From contig JANRKT010000284.1 in assembly GCA_033763355.1 (NCBI GenBank), positions 1 through 7,589 of the forward strand: a stretch of 7,589 nucleotides of DNA. Reading direction: 5' to 3'. Source of the stretch: JANRKT01 sp033763355. Its GTDB lineage: Bacteria; Bacteroidota; Bacteroidia; Chitinophagales; Chitinophagaceae. Below the pieces are notes generated by a model, which was not told where the DNA came from, searched no databases, and saw nothing but the letters and a program-made list of their open reading frames with translations. Positions 1 through 6,221 of this stretch are shown in pieces. Positions within the stretch are counted from its first letter, which is position 1. Each line of letters begins with the position of its first letter. The translations under genes and the position numbers were made by a program.

Positions 1-108
1 TTTCTTGAGGATGTGGTGGCAGGCTCGCTTATCGGGGTACTTACAACTTTTATTGTCATTGTTTTATCGCTGCGCTATAAACAAAAAAAGGGCAAGACAT
101 TAAAATAA
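1..108 (+). CDS. PAP2-family phosphatase, C-terminal fragment
   Basis: Only the last 35 codons are in the window; the frame is open from base 1 to the TAA at 106-108. The peptide begins FLEDVVAGSLIG and continues into a hydrophobic stretch (about residues 9-24) ending in a basic tail (RYKQKKGK). The F-x-E-D-V-x-A-G-x-x-x-G pattern is what follows the last catalytic histidine in membrane-bound type 2 phosphatidic acid phosphatases (PAP2: lipid phosphatases and undecaprenyl-pyrophosphate phosphatases). The histidine itself would lie just left of the window. The hydrophobic stretch would be the final transmembrane helix with a positively charged end. Substrate cannot be told from this fragment. 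It converges on the outer-membrane protein gene. Family call is moderately strong because the motif is short but characteristic. Confidence 0.7.
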   Translation, partial: FLEDVVAGSLIGVLTTFIVIVLSLRYKQKKGKTLK

Positions 109-179
109 AAGTATCAAGCAAGAGCCTTCGGTTTTTCACAGGAATGTGGCGGCTGATGTAAGTTCATAATACTTTTATT
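104..179. repeat. 11-bp perfect inverted repeat spanning the end of the PAP2 gene
   Basis: AATAAAAGTAT at 104-114 is the exact reverse complement of ATACTTTTATT at 169-179, with 54 bases between. The left arm contains the PAP2 stop codon. The inner part has only short possible pairings (AGCC/GGCT, CAC/GTG). The loop is too long for an ordinary intrinsic terminator. It could be a long-range 3'-end stem, a tiny TIR-bounded relic, or chance in AT-rich DNA. No obvious target-site duplication flanks it. Confidence 0.4.
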
Positions 180-263
180 CCATATCTCACCCCGATTGTA
201 GGTAACTGTAGTTATGGCCAGCGATGTCAAACAACTTCAAAAAAAGTTTTGCTTTCAAAAGGG

Positions 264-288
264 TACGGACTGTGAATACTTTTCCGTA
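264..288 (-). terminator. Weak candidate terminator stem-loop after the outer-membrane gene
   Basis: TACGGA (264-269) and TCCGTA (283-288) form a 6-bp perfect stem with a 13-base loop. Read on the minus strand the stem is followed by CCCTTTTG, a short T-rich tail. It lies about 65 bp downstream of the outer-membrane gene stop. A second weak hairpin overlaps that stop codon: GGTGCTGATATCAGAACC at 343-360, with one mismatched pair. Neither is strong. The gap at 109-352 otherwise shows no gene. Confidence 0.25.
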
Positions 289-352
289 AAATAGTTTACA
301 AGATCTATGTTGTTATAAGGGTGTTTGAAACTTTTAAAACCTGGTGCTGATA

Positions 353-1318
353 TCAGAACCTCATTACAGGGCAACGTGTCTGGTTGGTGAACCTGCTGCT
401 TCCATCGGCTCCGAATCGGTAACCCAATTTGATGGTGGTAGCATAGTACGCATCATTATTTGTTGTTGTCCCCCTTTGGGCGCCGGGCTGGTAATCATTT
501 CTGTTGGTAGTGCTTGCTCTGTTAGATACCTGCTCAGCAATTTGTGCAGTAACTGAGCTTGCACCAAAATAATTATAGAAATCAGCCGGATCAATAAACT
601 TAGTGCTCACATCATCAATGTAATCGGTAAATGTTTTCCTGTTTACCAGTTCAAGGCTGATGTTTATACGTTCTGAAAGAAAATATTTTATACCTATACC
701 ATAGGGTATATTGAGTTGTGTAAGATTGTATTCTTTTCTTGTGGGGTAATTGGGCATTCCCTGGCCTTCTGTACGGAGGGGTTTTAAATCAACCCAGGTT
801 TGGTTTCCCGAAGGATCAGTATAAACAGACTTGGGATTAAAATGAAAGACACCCACACCGATCAAACCATAAGGGCGCCATTTGTGCCATACGTCAGAGG
901 GATCTTCTTCAAGAAATACCAGGGGGTATACTTCAAAAGCAAGATAAGCTTCCGTAAGCGGAGACCTGAAATGCAGGTTCCTGTTTTTTCTTGCTGTTTC
1001 CCATCCGCCTTTATCATTGATGATACTGTCAGCTCCTTCCAATCTTCCGAAATTGGCTGCGAAACGTATGCCTATATAATCATTGGGCTGTGCAGTAACA
1101 TAAAAACCTGCAAGGAGCCTTGTCATTTTAAAGTTATTATCTTTTATAAAAGGCCTTCCTTTACCAAGCCTGCCGCCAAGGTCGCCAAGAAAATTGGATG
1201 GGCCCACACTGATGCCTGCTTCAAATACAGTTTGTGATATGCCAGTTGATGAAGTAATACAGATAATAAAGAAACTGGCGAGAAATTTGATCAGGTTGAA
1301 ACGTACAAATTTTTCCAT
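353..1318 (-). CDS. Outer-membrane beta-barrel protein, DUF6089-like
   Basis: A 321-residue exported protein of unknown function, probably an outer-membrane beta-barrel. The N-terminus has a basic region and a hydrophobic core (about residues 8-24), with likely signal-peptidase cleavage near GISQ-T (residue 29/30). The mature part alternates aromatic and small residues typical of barrel strands: an early glycine-rich strand (FEAGISVGPSNFLGDLGG), WRPYGLIGVGVFHFNP near 147-162, IPYGIGIKYFLS near 204-214, and a final IKLGYRF at 296-302. It ends in a short tail containing TRCPVMRF. This layout resembles the Bacteroidota DUF6089 family, recognised by pattern and not by a search. I chose the ATG at 1316-1318. 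An upstream in-frame TTG at 1337-1339 would add seven residues ahead of the signal peptide and is less likely. It is the last minus-strand gene before the convergent PAP2 gene and is preceded by 129 bp of repeat-containing intergenic DNA. Confidence 0.75.
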   Translation of the reverse strand: MEKFVRFNLIKFLASFFIICITSSTGISQTVFEAGISVGPSNFLGDLGGRLGKGRPFIKDNNFKMTRLLAGFYVTAQPNDYIGIRFAANFGRLEGADSIINDKGGWETARKNRNLHFRSPLTEAYLAFEVYPLVFLEEDPSDVWHKWRPYGLIGVGVFHFNPKSVYTDPSGNQTWVDLKPLRTEGQGMPNYPTRKEYNLTQLNIPYGIGIKYFLSERINISLELVNRKTFTDYIDDVSTKFIDPADFYNYFGASSVTAQIAEQVSNRASTTNRNDYQPGAQRGTTTNNDAYYATTIKLGYRFGADGSSRFTNQTRCPVMRF

Positions 1319-1365
1319 GATACCGGATTTTGTTTTCAAAAGACTGGATGGAATATAAACGGGGT

Positions 1366-1405
1366 GCCCTGAAAAATATTATAAGATGTGATTAAATTTC
1401 AGGGC
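1366..1405. repeat. 9-bp perfect inverted repeat upstream of the outer-membrane gene
   Basis: GCCCTGAAA (1366-1374) pairs perfectly with TTTCAGGGC (1397-1405) around a 22-base AT-rich centre. It lies 43 bp downstream of the elaA stop and 47 bp upstream of the outer-membrane gene ATG. On the minus strand the second arm is followed by ACCCCG rather than a T-run, so a classic intrinsic terminator is doubtful. The AT-rich centre (TTATAATATTT on the minus strand) could overlap a promoter, which would make the arms an operator-like site. That is inference. Confidence 0.45.
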
Positions 1406-1413
1406 TTAGGATA

Positions 1414-1452
1414 CATGTAAAAACCCCATGTAAATTACGCCGGGAAATTACG
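1414..1452. repeat. Two overlapping pairs of 8-bp direct repeats, both with 13-bp period
   Basis: CATGTAAA occurs at 1414-1421 and 1427-1434. AAATTACG occurs at 1432-1439 and 1445-1452. Both pairs have a 13-bp repeat distance, and the second pair overlaps the elaA stop codon (1448-1450). They sit just upstream, in the direction of transcription, of the inverted repeat that precedes the outer-membrane gene. Function is unknown; a 13-bp spacing is not a whole number of helical turns. Confidence 0.4.
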
Positions 1453-1897
1453 AATGACGGATCATTTCAATATGTTCAATGCCGTCTTCCATGTACAGTT
1501 CACTGCATTGTTTAAAACCCAGTGATTCATAAAATTTTTTCAGGTAAAGCTGTGCGCCGATTTTTATTGAAGTGGTGTTGAACTGTTTTTGTGTTTCTGC
1601 TATCGCATTCAGCATCAATAACCTTCCAACTCCCGTTCTGCGGTATAAAGGTGAAGTAACTACTCTTCCTATAGAGGCTTCTGCATAAGAAAGGCCGGGA
1701 GGTAAAATGCGTACATAAGCTGCAAGCTTTTTATTTTCCCATCCCATAAAATGCCAGGAGGAAATATCCTTGTTATCTGCATCCTGATAGATACAGTTTT
1801 GTTCCACCACAAATACTTCGTTCCGCAATTGCATGATGGCATATAACTCATAAGGGACCAGTTCATTAAACTTTTTACAAATCCATTCTATATTCAT
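1448..1897 (-). CDS. elaA: ElaA-type GNAT N-acetyltransferase
   Basis: A 149-residue cytoplasmic GNAT-fold protein close to the usual ElaA length. The family hallmark LRNEVFVVEQNCIYQDAD (residues 24-41) matches the LR-x-x-VFVVEQ-x-C-x-Y-x-D-x-D block of E. coli ElaA. It is followed by a histidine in WHFMGW (48-53), IGRVVTSPLYR (76-86), and the acetyl-CoA pyrophosphate-binding loop RRTGVG (86-91). The C-terminal IGAQLYLKKFYESLGF (113-128) and EDGIEHIEM (137-145) are also ElaA-like. GNAT enzymes transfer acetyl from acetyl-CoA to an amine; the substrate of ElaA is not settled to my knowledge. I chose the ATG at 1895-1897. An in-frame GTG at 1942 would overlap rarA and add residues with no family match. 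The start is 20 bp after the rarA stop, so the two are probably co-transcribed. No Shine-Dalgarno sequence is visible in the gap. Confidence 0.9.
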   Translation of the reverse strand: MNIEWICKKFNELVPYELYAIMQLRNEVFVVEQNCIYQDADNKDISSWHFMGWENKKLAAYVRILPPGLSYAEASIGRVVTSPLYRRTGVGRLLMLNAIAETQKQFNTTSIKIGAQLYLKKFYESLGFKQCSELYMEDGIEHIEMIRHS

Positions 1898-1917
1898 GGT
1901 GCAGCAATAATTGCTTT

Positions 1918-3180
1918 TTAATAACCGTATTTGTCTTTCCACCTTTCCCTCAGGAACTTTCTCAGTTCTTCTTCACGTGCATTTTTACCGGGATCATAAA
2001 ATTTTGTTCCTGCAATTTTATCCGGTAAATATTCCTGCATTGAAAAATTCCCTTCATAACTGTGTGAATACTGGTAACCTTTGTTGTATCCAATGTCTTT
2101 CATCAATCTTGTCGGTGCATTACGGATGTGCAAAGGAACGGGAAGGTCGCCATGCTGGCTTACGCTGCTCATGGCTTCACCAATGGCGGCAACTGCAGCG
2201 TTGCTTTTAGGCGAACAGGCAAGATAAGTTGCGCATTGCGATAAAATAATATTTGCTTCAGGATAACCGATTTTGTTTACCGCTTCAAATGATGCATTGG
2301 CCAGCACCAGTGCAGTGGGGTTGGCATTGCCAATGTCTTCACTGGCCAGTATCACCATTCTTCTTGCAATAAATTTTACATCTTCTCCGCCTTCAATCAT
2401 TCTTGCCAGCCAATATACAGCTGCATTGGGGTCGCTGCCCCTTACAGATTTAATAAATGCCGAGATAATGTCATAATGCTGCTCTCCTTTTTTATCATAT
2501 AAAGCAATTTTTTTCTGGGCCACATCCATCACCAATGTGTCTGACACCTCCAGGGTGTCTGACACATTTACCGATTCTGCAACGAGTTCTAATAAATTCA
2601 GCAGTTTCCTGGCATCGCCGCCTGAAAGATTTATCAGTGCAGCCGTTTCTTTTAAAACAATTTTTTTCTTTTTCAGCATTTCATCATGTGCCAGTGCATG
2701 ATGCAGCAATTGCAGCAAATCTTTTTCATCAAGTGGTTTCAGGATATACACCTGGCAGCGGGACAATAAAGCGCTGTTTACTTCAAAAGACGGGTTTTCA
2801 GTAGTAGCGCCAATTAAAGTAACAATACCTTTTTCTACTGCGCCAAGCAATGCATCCTGCTGTCCTTTATTAAAACGGTGTATCTCATCAATAAAAAGAA
2901 TGGCTTTTTCTTTTGATTTGGCTTCCTCAATAACTTCACGCACTTCTTTTACCCCGCTGCTGATGGCGCTTAATGTATAAAAAGGAGATTGTAAAGTATG
3001 TGAAATAATGTTGGCCAGGGTGGTTTTGCCTGTGCCCGGTGGCCCCCATAAAATCATGGAAGGAACTTTCCCTTTTTCAATGGCTGTTCTTAAAATACTT
3101 CCATTACCGGTGAGGTGCTGCTGTCCTGCCAGTTCATCCAGTTTTGAAGGACGCATCCGTTCTGCGAGTGGTACCTGCAT
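1918..3180 (-). CDS. rarA: Replication-associated recombination protein A (AAA+ ATPase)
   Basis: A 420-residue cytoplasmic AAA+ ATPase of the RarA/MgsA/WRNIP1 family, which acts at stalled replication forks and single-strand gaps. Visible motifs: Walker A GPPGTGKT (46-53), Walker B ILFIDEIH (94-101) followed by RFNKGQQDALL, sensor 1 GATTENPSFE (124-133), the arginine-finger segment SALLSRC (136-142), and sensor 2 GGDARK (187-192). The C-terminal half carries family blocks for the clamp-loader-like tetramerisation region: DIISAFIKSVRGSDPNAA (237-254), ASEDIGNANP (279-288) and HIRNAPTRLMK (351-361). The ATG at 3178-3180 opens MQVPLAERMRP, the usual family N-terminus. Length is normal. The oddity is residues 206-216, VSDTLEVSDTL, encoded by a REP-like double palindrome in the poorly conserved linker after sensor 2. 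The gene stands 75 bp downstream of the hydrolase stop and leads directly into elaA. Confidence 0.97.
   Translation of the reverse strand: MQVPLAERMRPSKLDELAGQQHLTGNGSILRTAIEKGKVPSMILWGPPGTGKTTLANIISHTLQSPFYTLSAISSGVKEVREVIEEAKSKEKAILFIDEIHRFNKGQQDALLGAVEKGIVTLIGATTENPSFEVNSALLSRCQVYILKPLDEKDLLQLLHHALAHDEMLKKKKIVLKETAALINLSGGDARKLLNLLELVAESVNVSDTLEVSDTLVMDVAQKKIALYDKKGEQHYDIISAFIKSVRGSDPNAAVYWLARMIEGGEDVKFIARRMVILASEDIGNANPTALVLANASFEAVNKIGYPEANIILSQCATYLACSPKSNAAVAAIGEAMSSVSQHGDLPVPLHIRNAPTRLMKDIGYNKGYQYSHSYEGNFSMQEYLPDKIAGTKFYDPGKNAREEELRKFLRERWKDKYGY
2536..2566. repeat. REP-like double palindrome embedded in rarA
   Basis: GTGTCTGACAC occurs twice (2537-2547 and 2555-2565) with an 18-bp period. 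Each copy is itself a palindrome around a central T (GTGTC-T-GACAC). The full 31 bases fold as a hairpin: the 13-base arms at 2536-2548 and 2554-2566 are reverse complements except for the single central base, around the 5-base loop TCCAG. Translated on the minus strand in the rarA frame it gives VSDTL-E-VSDTL (residues 206-216). The structure is directly visible. Calling it REP-like, meaning a dispersed palindrome of the kind mobilised by RAYT (IS200-like) transposases, is inference. No transposase gene is in the window. Confidence 0.7.
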
Positions 3181-3255
3181 TTGTGTTCAAGTTAACAAAA
3201 AACCTTTAAGGCAGTTTAAAAGTAAGCAGCGCTTTGAAGGAAAGAAGTTATATGA

Positions 3256-4113
3256 TCAGGGAACGTACGTTTTCAAAAACAGTTCTATTTTATTGAATGA
3301 ATCGGTAAGGTTTGCCCCTGTCCAGCCATGGCCTTCATCGGGATAAAACACATATTCATGGGGGACATTGAAAGACTGCAACTTGCTTTTCAGGAGTATG
3401 GACTGCGAAGGCGAAACCAATTCATCTTTTCCGCCCTGTAATAACAATGTGGGGGAGCTTTGGGCGCTTACGAAATTAATGGGGCTTGATTGCTGATAAA
3501 TATTTGCATTGACTGATGGCGTTGCACCGGTTACGGTTTGCAGCAATAATGGAACAAGGGGATTGGCGGGATTGTTGTACATGTGTGTTAAATCAACGGG
3601 GCCAAAAAAAGATACCACCGCTTTTGCTTTAACGGGGCTGCTGTATTTATAAGCATGAAGCAGTGCAAGATGTCCTCCTGCACTTGCGCCAATCAGTACA
3701 AATTGATCTGATATGAGGTATTCCTGTCTTTTACTGAGTATAAATTCAATAGCTGCTTTAACATCGGTTTCCTGCGCAGGAAATAAATTACTGTTGTTGG
3801 AAGCGAGCCGGTAGTTGATGTTGAAGATGGCATAGCCGGGGTTTCTTTTTTTCAGTGTATCAACAAATGCATCAAAATCTGTTTTGTCACCGCTTGTCCA
3901 CCCGCCTCCGTGAACCAGTACCATCACTTTGGTTTTTTCTGCTGATCGTCCTGCGGGCAGGTACATGTCAAATTTCTGCGCTGCGTCATTGCCATAAGAA
4001 ATGTTCTTGCTGCTAAGTTCTTTAATGGTATTGCTGTTGTCATTTTTTTTACACGCAATAAAGAAAAGTGGTATAAAAACAAAAGCGGCGTATAATTTTT
4101 TTTTGCTGGGCAT
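3256..4113 (-). CDS. Alpha/beta-hydrolase (esterase/lipase-like), putative lipoprotein
   Basis: A 285-residue serine hydrolase of the alpha/beta fold, related to the BD-FAE / hormone-sensitive-lipase-like esterase groups. The oxyanion-hole motif is HGGGW (68-72) and the nucleophile elbow is GASAGG (142-147, Ser144). Likely acid and base are Asp230 in GGKDELVS and His262 in DEGHGW, so the triad is complete. The N-terminus is a lipoprotein-type signal: KKK, a hydrophobic core, then FIAC with Cys21, followed by KKNDNSN. The -3 residue is Phe, so the lipobox is slightly atypical. An envelope location is likely, but which membrane is not shown. Such enzymes cleave carboxyl esters; the substrate cannot be assigned. 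The ATG at 4111-4113 is preferred over an in-frame TTG at 4126-4128. It lies 123 bp downstream of the transglutaminase gene on the same strand, so co-transcription is possible but not evident. Confidence 0.85.
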   Translation of the reverse strand: MPSKKKLYAAFVFIPLFFIACKKNDNSNTIKELSSKNISYGNDAAQKFDMYLPAGRSAEKTKVMVLVHGGGWTSGDKTDFDAFVDTLKKRNPGYAIFNINYRLASNNSNLFPAQETDVKAAIEFILSKRQEYLISDQFVLIGASAGGHLALLHAYKYSSPVKAKAVVSFFGPVDLTHMYNNPANPLVPLLLQTVTGATPSVNANIYQQSSPINFVSAQSSPTLLLQGGKDELVSPSQSILLKSKLQSFNVPHEYVFYPDEGHGWTGANLTDSFNKIELFLKTYVP

Positions 4114-4204
4114 AACCTTGAATAACAAAGCAAAATAAGGAATTGTTCAGCAAAGGATAAAACCGGAGGTAATAAAGAAATGGTAAGATTGCATGCTGTT
4201 GAAA

Positions 4205-4234
4205 CTTTCCAAATTTTTTTTAATTACCGGAAAG
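4205..4234 (-). terminator. Weak stem-loop after the transglutaminase gene
   Basis: CTTTCC (4205-4210) and GGAAAG (4229-4234) form a 6-bp stem starting 2 bp beyond the transglutaminase stop. The 18-base loop contains an A/T run that can pair partly with itself (AATT/AATT). On the minus strand only a short TTTC follows. It may mark the 3' end of the three-gene operon, but the stem is short and the loop long. Confidence 0.25.
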
Positions 4235-4236
4235 CT

Positions 4237-5184
4237 TTATTGCTGCTGTTGCCCCGCAAAAGTTTCAACTGTTTCTTCCGGCGGAAGCGAAGCTTCTTTC
4301 TGCAGCATGTTTACTTTGTTTACTTCTTCAAAAACATGGCCATCTTCATACCCGACAGATACATACACTGATAAAAGCTGTTTGGCAGGCCCTTTGAAAA
4401 TTCCTTTGGCAGGGGTGCAATCATGAAAATTCCTGCCTACTGCGAGTTTGATATGTGTATTGGTGATCCACACATTGTTAGTGGGGTCAATCCCGGCCCA
4501 TCCGTACTGGGGCACCCATACTTCTACCCAGGCATGTGTTGCCCCTTCGCCACGCATACCATTTTTATTGGGGCAGATATAACCGCTTACGTAACGTGAT
4601 GGTATTTTAAGCATGCGCAGCAACTGCAGCATTACGTGGGCAAAATCCTGGCATACGCCGGATCGGTGTTCCAGTATTTCATCAACCGTTGTTTCAATAT
4701 CTGTTATTCCTTTAATGTACCTGAAGTTTTTGTATATGTATTCGCAACATGCTTCTGTAACTGCAGCAATACTTTTGTCCGGCTGATTGATCTGTTCAAT
4801 AATTTTTTTAATGCCGGTTTGCGATTTTACTTCCTCGGCTTTGGTAAGCTCAAGCAACTGCAGGTTTTCACTTATTTCCTTTTCCAGTTCCTTCCAGCCA
4901 GATTGAAAATTAACACGCAACTGGGTAGGTGCTGTGGTACGCACCACTACTTTGCTTTCGATCACCAGTTCTTTATGAGGGAGCAGCAAATTAAAAACGC
5001 CGGTGCGGTTGCCCCAGTAATCAGTAAATGATTGCATGGCGGGATTGTCTGTAATATTCAGTTCATGCTGCAATGTTTCCTGATCATCGCATTTGTAAGG
5101 GAATATCTTTATTTCGTTAAAGCTTTCTTTAACCGGCCTGTCGTATTCGTATTTTGTAATGTGATGGATCCTGAAAACGGGCAT
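4237..5184 (-). CDS. Transglutaminase-like protein, third gene of the ATP-grasp/Alpha-E cluster
   Basis: A 315-residue protein with the bacterial transglutaminase-like N-terminal domain (about 1-90; HITKYEYDRPVKES at 8-21 and YWGNRTGVF at 57-64) followed by a transglutaminase core. All three papain-like catalytic residues are visible: Cys178 in SGVCQDFAH, His217 in ATHAWVEVW and Asp233 in GIDPTNN. The nearby GRNFHDCTPAKGIFKG (250-265) is a usual C-terminal block. No signal peptide is seen, so it is probably cytoplasmic. Family members are cysteine peptidases or amide transferases. In this gene context the enzyme is predicted to hydrolyse or transfer the peptide bond made by the neighbouring ATP-grasp ligase; the substrate is unknown. 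Its ATG (5182-5184) is 12 bp after the Alpha-E stop, consistent with one transcript. It ends in a short low-complexity GQQQQ tail. Confidence 0.93.
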   Translation of the reverse strand: MPVFRIHHITKYEYDRPVKESFNEIKIFPYKCDDQETLQHELNITDNPAMQSFTDYWGNRTGVFNLLLPHKELVIESKVVVRTTAPTQLRVNFQSGWKELEKEISENLQLLELTKAEEVKSQTGIKKIIEQINQPDKSIAAVTEACCEYIYKNFRYIKGITDIETTVDEILEHRSGVCQDFAHVMLQLLRMLKIPSRYVSGYICPNKNGMRGEGATHAWVEVWVPQYGWAGIDPTNNVWITNTHIKLAVGRNFHDCTPAKGIFKGPAKQLLSVYVSVGYEDGHVFEEVNKVNMLQKEASLPPEETVETFAGQQQQ

Positions 5185-5196
5185 GCTTATCGTGAG

Positions 5197-6144
5197 TTAA
5201 GAATAAGAAAAAAAAGTCTGGCCCAGTTGCTTTGCGAAATTCAGCAATTCGGTTCTTACCTGGGCAAGAAACTTTTGCAGGCTTAATTGGTTAATCAGTT
5301 CAAAGTCGGCATACTGTACCTGGCTGTACAGTCTCCCGAAATTTTTTTCAAGCTGTTCTTTACCTGCGGGTTTATTTTCATCCACTACATCTTCAAGGTA
5401 TCGTTTAATGCGTTCGAGGGAATAAATGATGGAGCGGGTAAAATCCTTATTAAACAAAACCTGGTGGGCCACATTGTGGTTGTAGTCTGTACTCCTGTAG
5501 GTTTTTAAATGCAGTTCATAACCGGAAAGCGATAGCAGCAAATTTCTCCAGTAAAGAATGTCACGGCTGTTATCGAGGTTATACTCCAGCGATTGAAAAT
5601 TTTTATCCACCATTTCTATGGTAATGAGGCACCGTTCAATGTATTTTCCGAGGTTCATAAAACTCCAGCTCATACCGCGGGGCATGGTGCTGTCTGTTAC
5701 ACCGGTATAAAGCAGGGCATTTTCTATGAACTGGTCTATAACAGTTAAAACATTGTTGCCAGCCAGTGTACGTTCCAGTTTATTGTTGTTTACCTGGTGG
5801 TACATCTGGTTCACCTGTTCCCACACTTCTTTGGTAATGTTATCCTGTATGCCCCTTGCATTTTCCCTTGCACGGTTAATGATCACTTTAAGTGAATTCA
5901 TGTTGCCGGTATCAAGCACCAGGTATTTTAAAGTATCTGCTGTTTGAAATTCCAGTTCAGCCATCTGCTTTTCGTCAGCAAAAGTGAATATCTGCAATAC
6001 CGGCCGCCAGCTGTGCACCCCATAGGGGCTTTTGTCAAACGACAATATGTAATTGGTATGAACTACCCTCAGCAAACCGTCGCACCTTTCCATGTAACGG
6101 TTCAGCCAGAACAATGAATCCGCTATTCTGCTCAGCATGTACAT
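5197..6144 (-). CDS. Alpha-E (DUF403) helical protein
   Basis: A 315-residue, largely helical protein of the Alpha-E family, of normal length. The hallmark N-terminus is LSRIADSLFWLNRYMER (4-20), followed by INRARENARGIQDNIT (89-104), the MPRGMSWSFMNLGKYIERC block (154-172) that echoes the first helix motif, and FNKDFTRSI (231-239). No catalytic motif, signal peptide or membrane helix is visible. The family is almost always encoded with a circularly permuted ATP-grasp protein and a transglutaminase, as here, and is presumed to act with them; its biochemical role is undefined. I kept the ATG at 6142-6144. The third codon is also ATG (6136-6138) and begins MLSR, a common family start. An A/G-rich stretch (AAAAAAGAGA on the minus strand) about 9 bases upstream slightly favours the first. 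It follows the ATP-grasp gene after 77 bp containing a heptamer repeat. Confidence 0.95.
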   Translation of the reverse strand: MYMLSRIADSLFWLNRYMERCDGLLRVVHTNYILSFDKSPYGVHSWRPVLQIFTFADEKQMAELEFQTADTLKYLVLDTGNMNSLKVIINRARENARGIQDNITKEVWEQVNQMYHQVNNNKLERTLAGNNVLTVIDQFIENALLYTGVTDSTMPRGMSWSFMNLGKYIERCLITIEMVDKNFQSLEYNLDNSRDILYWRNLLLSLSGYELHLKTYRSTDYNHNVAHQVLFNKDFTRSIIYSLERIKRYLEDVVDENKPAGKEQLEKNFGRLYSQVQYADFELINQLSLQKFLAQVRTELLNFAKQLGQTFFSYS

Positions 6145-6163
6145 AAATGATTATCTCTTTTTT

Positions 6164-6198
6164 CTGAAACCTGAAACTTGTAACCTGCAACCTGTAAC
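6164..6198. repeat. Five tandem degenerate heptamers (YTGNAAC)
   Basis: Five contiguous 7-bp units run CTGAAAC, CTGAAAC, TTGTAAC, CTGCAAC, CTGTAAC on the plus strand (GTTNCAR on the minus strand). The array occupies nearly half of the 77-bp gap between the ATP-grasp stop (6222) and the Alpha-E start (6144). Bases TG and AAC are constant; the middle base varies, and the first base is C in four of the five units. From memory, similar GTTNCAG strings occur between genes in other Bacteroidota, but this was not searched. Being transcribed within the probable operon, it could affect mRNA processing or translation of the Alpha-E gene, or simply be a neutral repeat. Confidence 0.7.
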
Positions 6199-6221
6199 AA
6201 TAACTTAAATCACTGTTCCTT

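Noticed and set aside
800..1237. Plus-strand 145-codon open frame
   Set aside because: It lies wholly antisense to the outer-membrane gene and its translation shows no recognisable domain; the minus-strand protein is coherent.
1319..1339. Upstream TTG start giving a longer outer-membrane protein
   Set aside because: It adds seven polar residues ahead of a normal signal peptide; the ATG at 1316-1318 starts the signal peptide naturally.
1903..1915. AGCAAT-A-ATTGCT palindrome between rarA and elaA
   Set aside because: A 6-bp-arm AT-rich palindrome with a single-base centre cannot form a useful RNA hairpin and is easily due to chance.
1898..1942. GTG start for elaA overlapping the rarA 3' end
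   Set aside because: The added residues have no family match, and the ATG at 1895-1897 gives the standard ElaA N-terminus and length.
3181..3255. Possible promoter for rarA (TTAAAGGTTTTTTG on the minus strand)
   Set aside because: It does not match the Bacteroidota -7 TAnnTTTG pattern closely, and no -33 TTTG lies at proper spacing.
4114..4128. TTG start five codons upstream in the hydrolase gene
   Set aside because: The ATG at 4111-4113 followed by PSKKK gives a typical lipoprotein signal, and there is no upstream ribosome-binding evidence.
4114..4160. Possible promoter for the hydrolase (TTTG then TATTTTG on the minus strand)
   Set aside because: The -7 element is one base short and the spacing of about 13 bases is too small.
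4636..5286. Plus-strand open frames rich in Phe and Cys
   Set aside because: They are antisense shadows of the transglutaminase and Alpha-E genes, whose conserved motifs and catalytic residues settle the coding strand.
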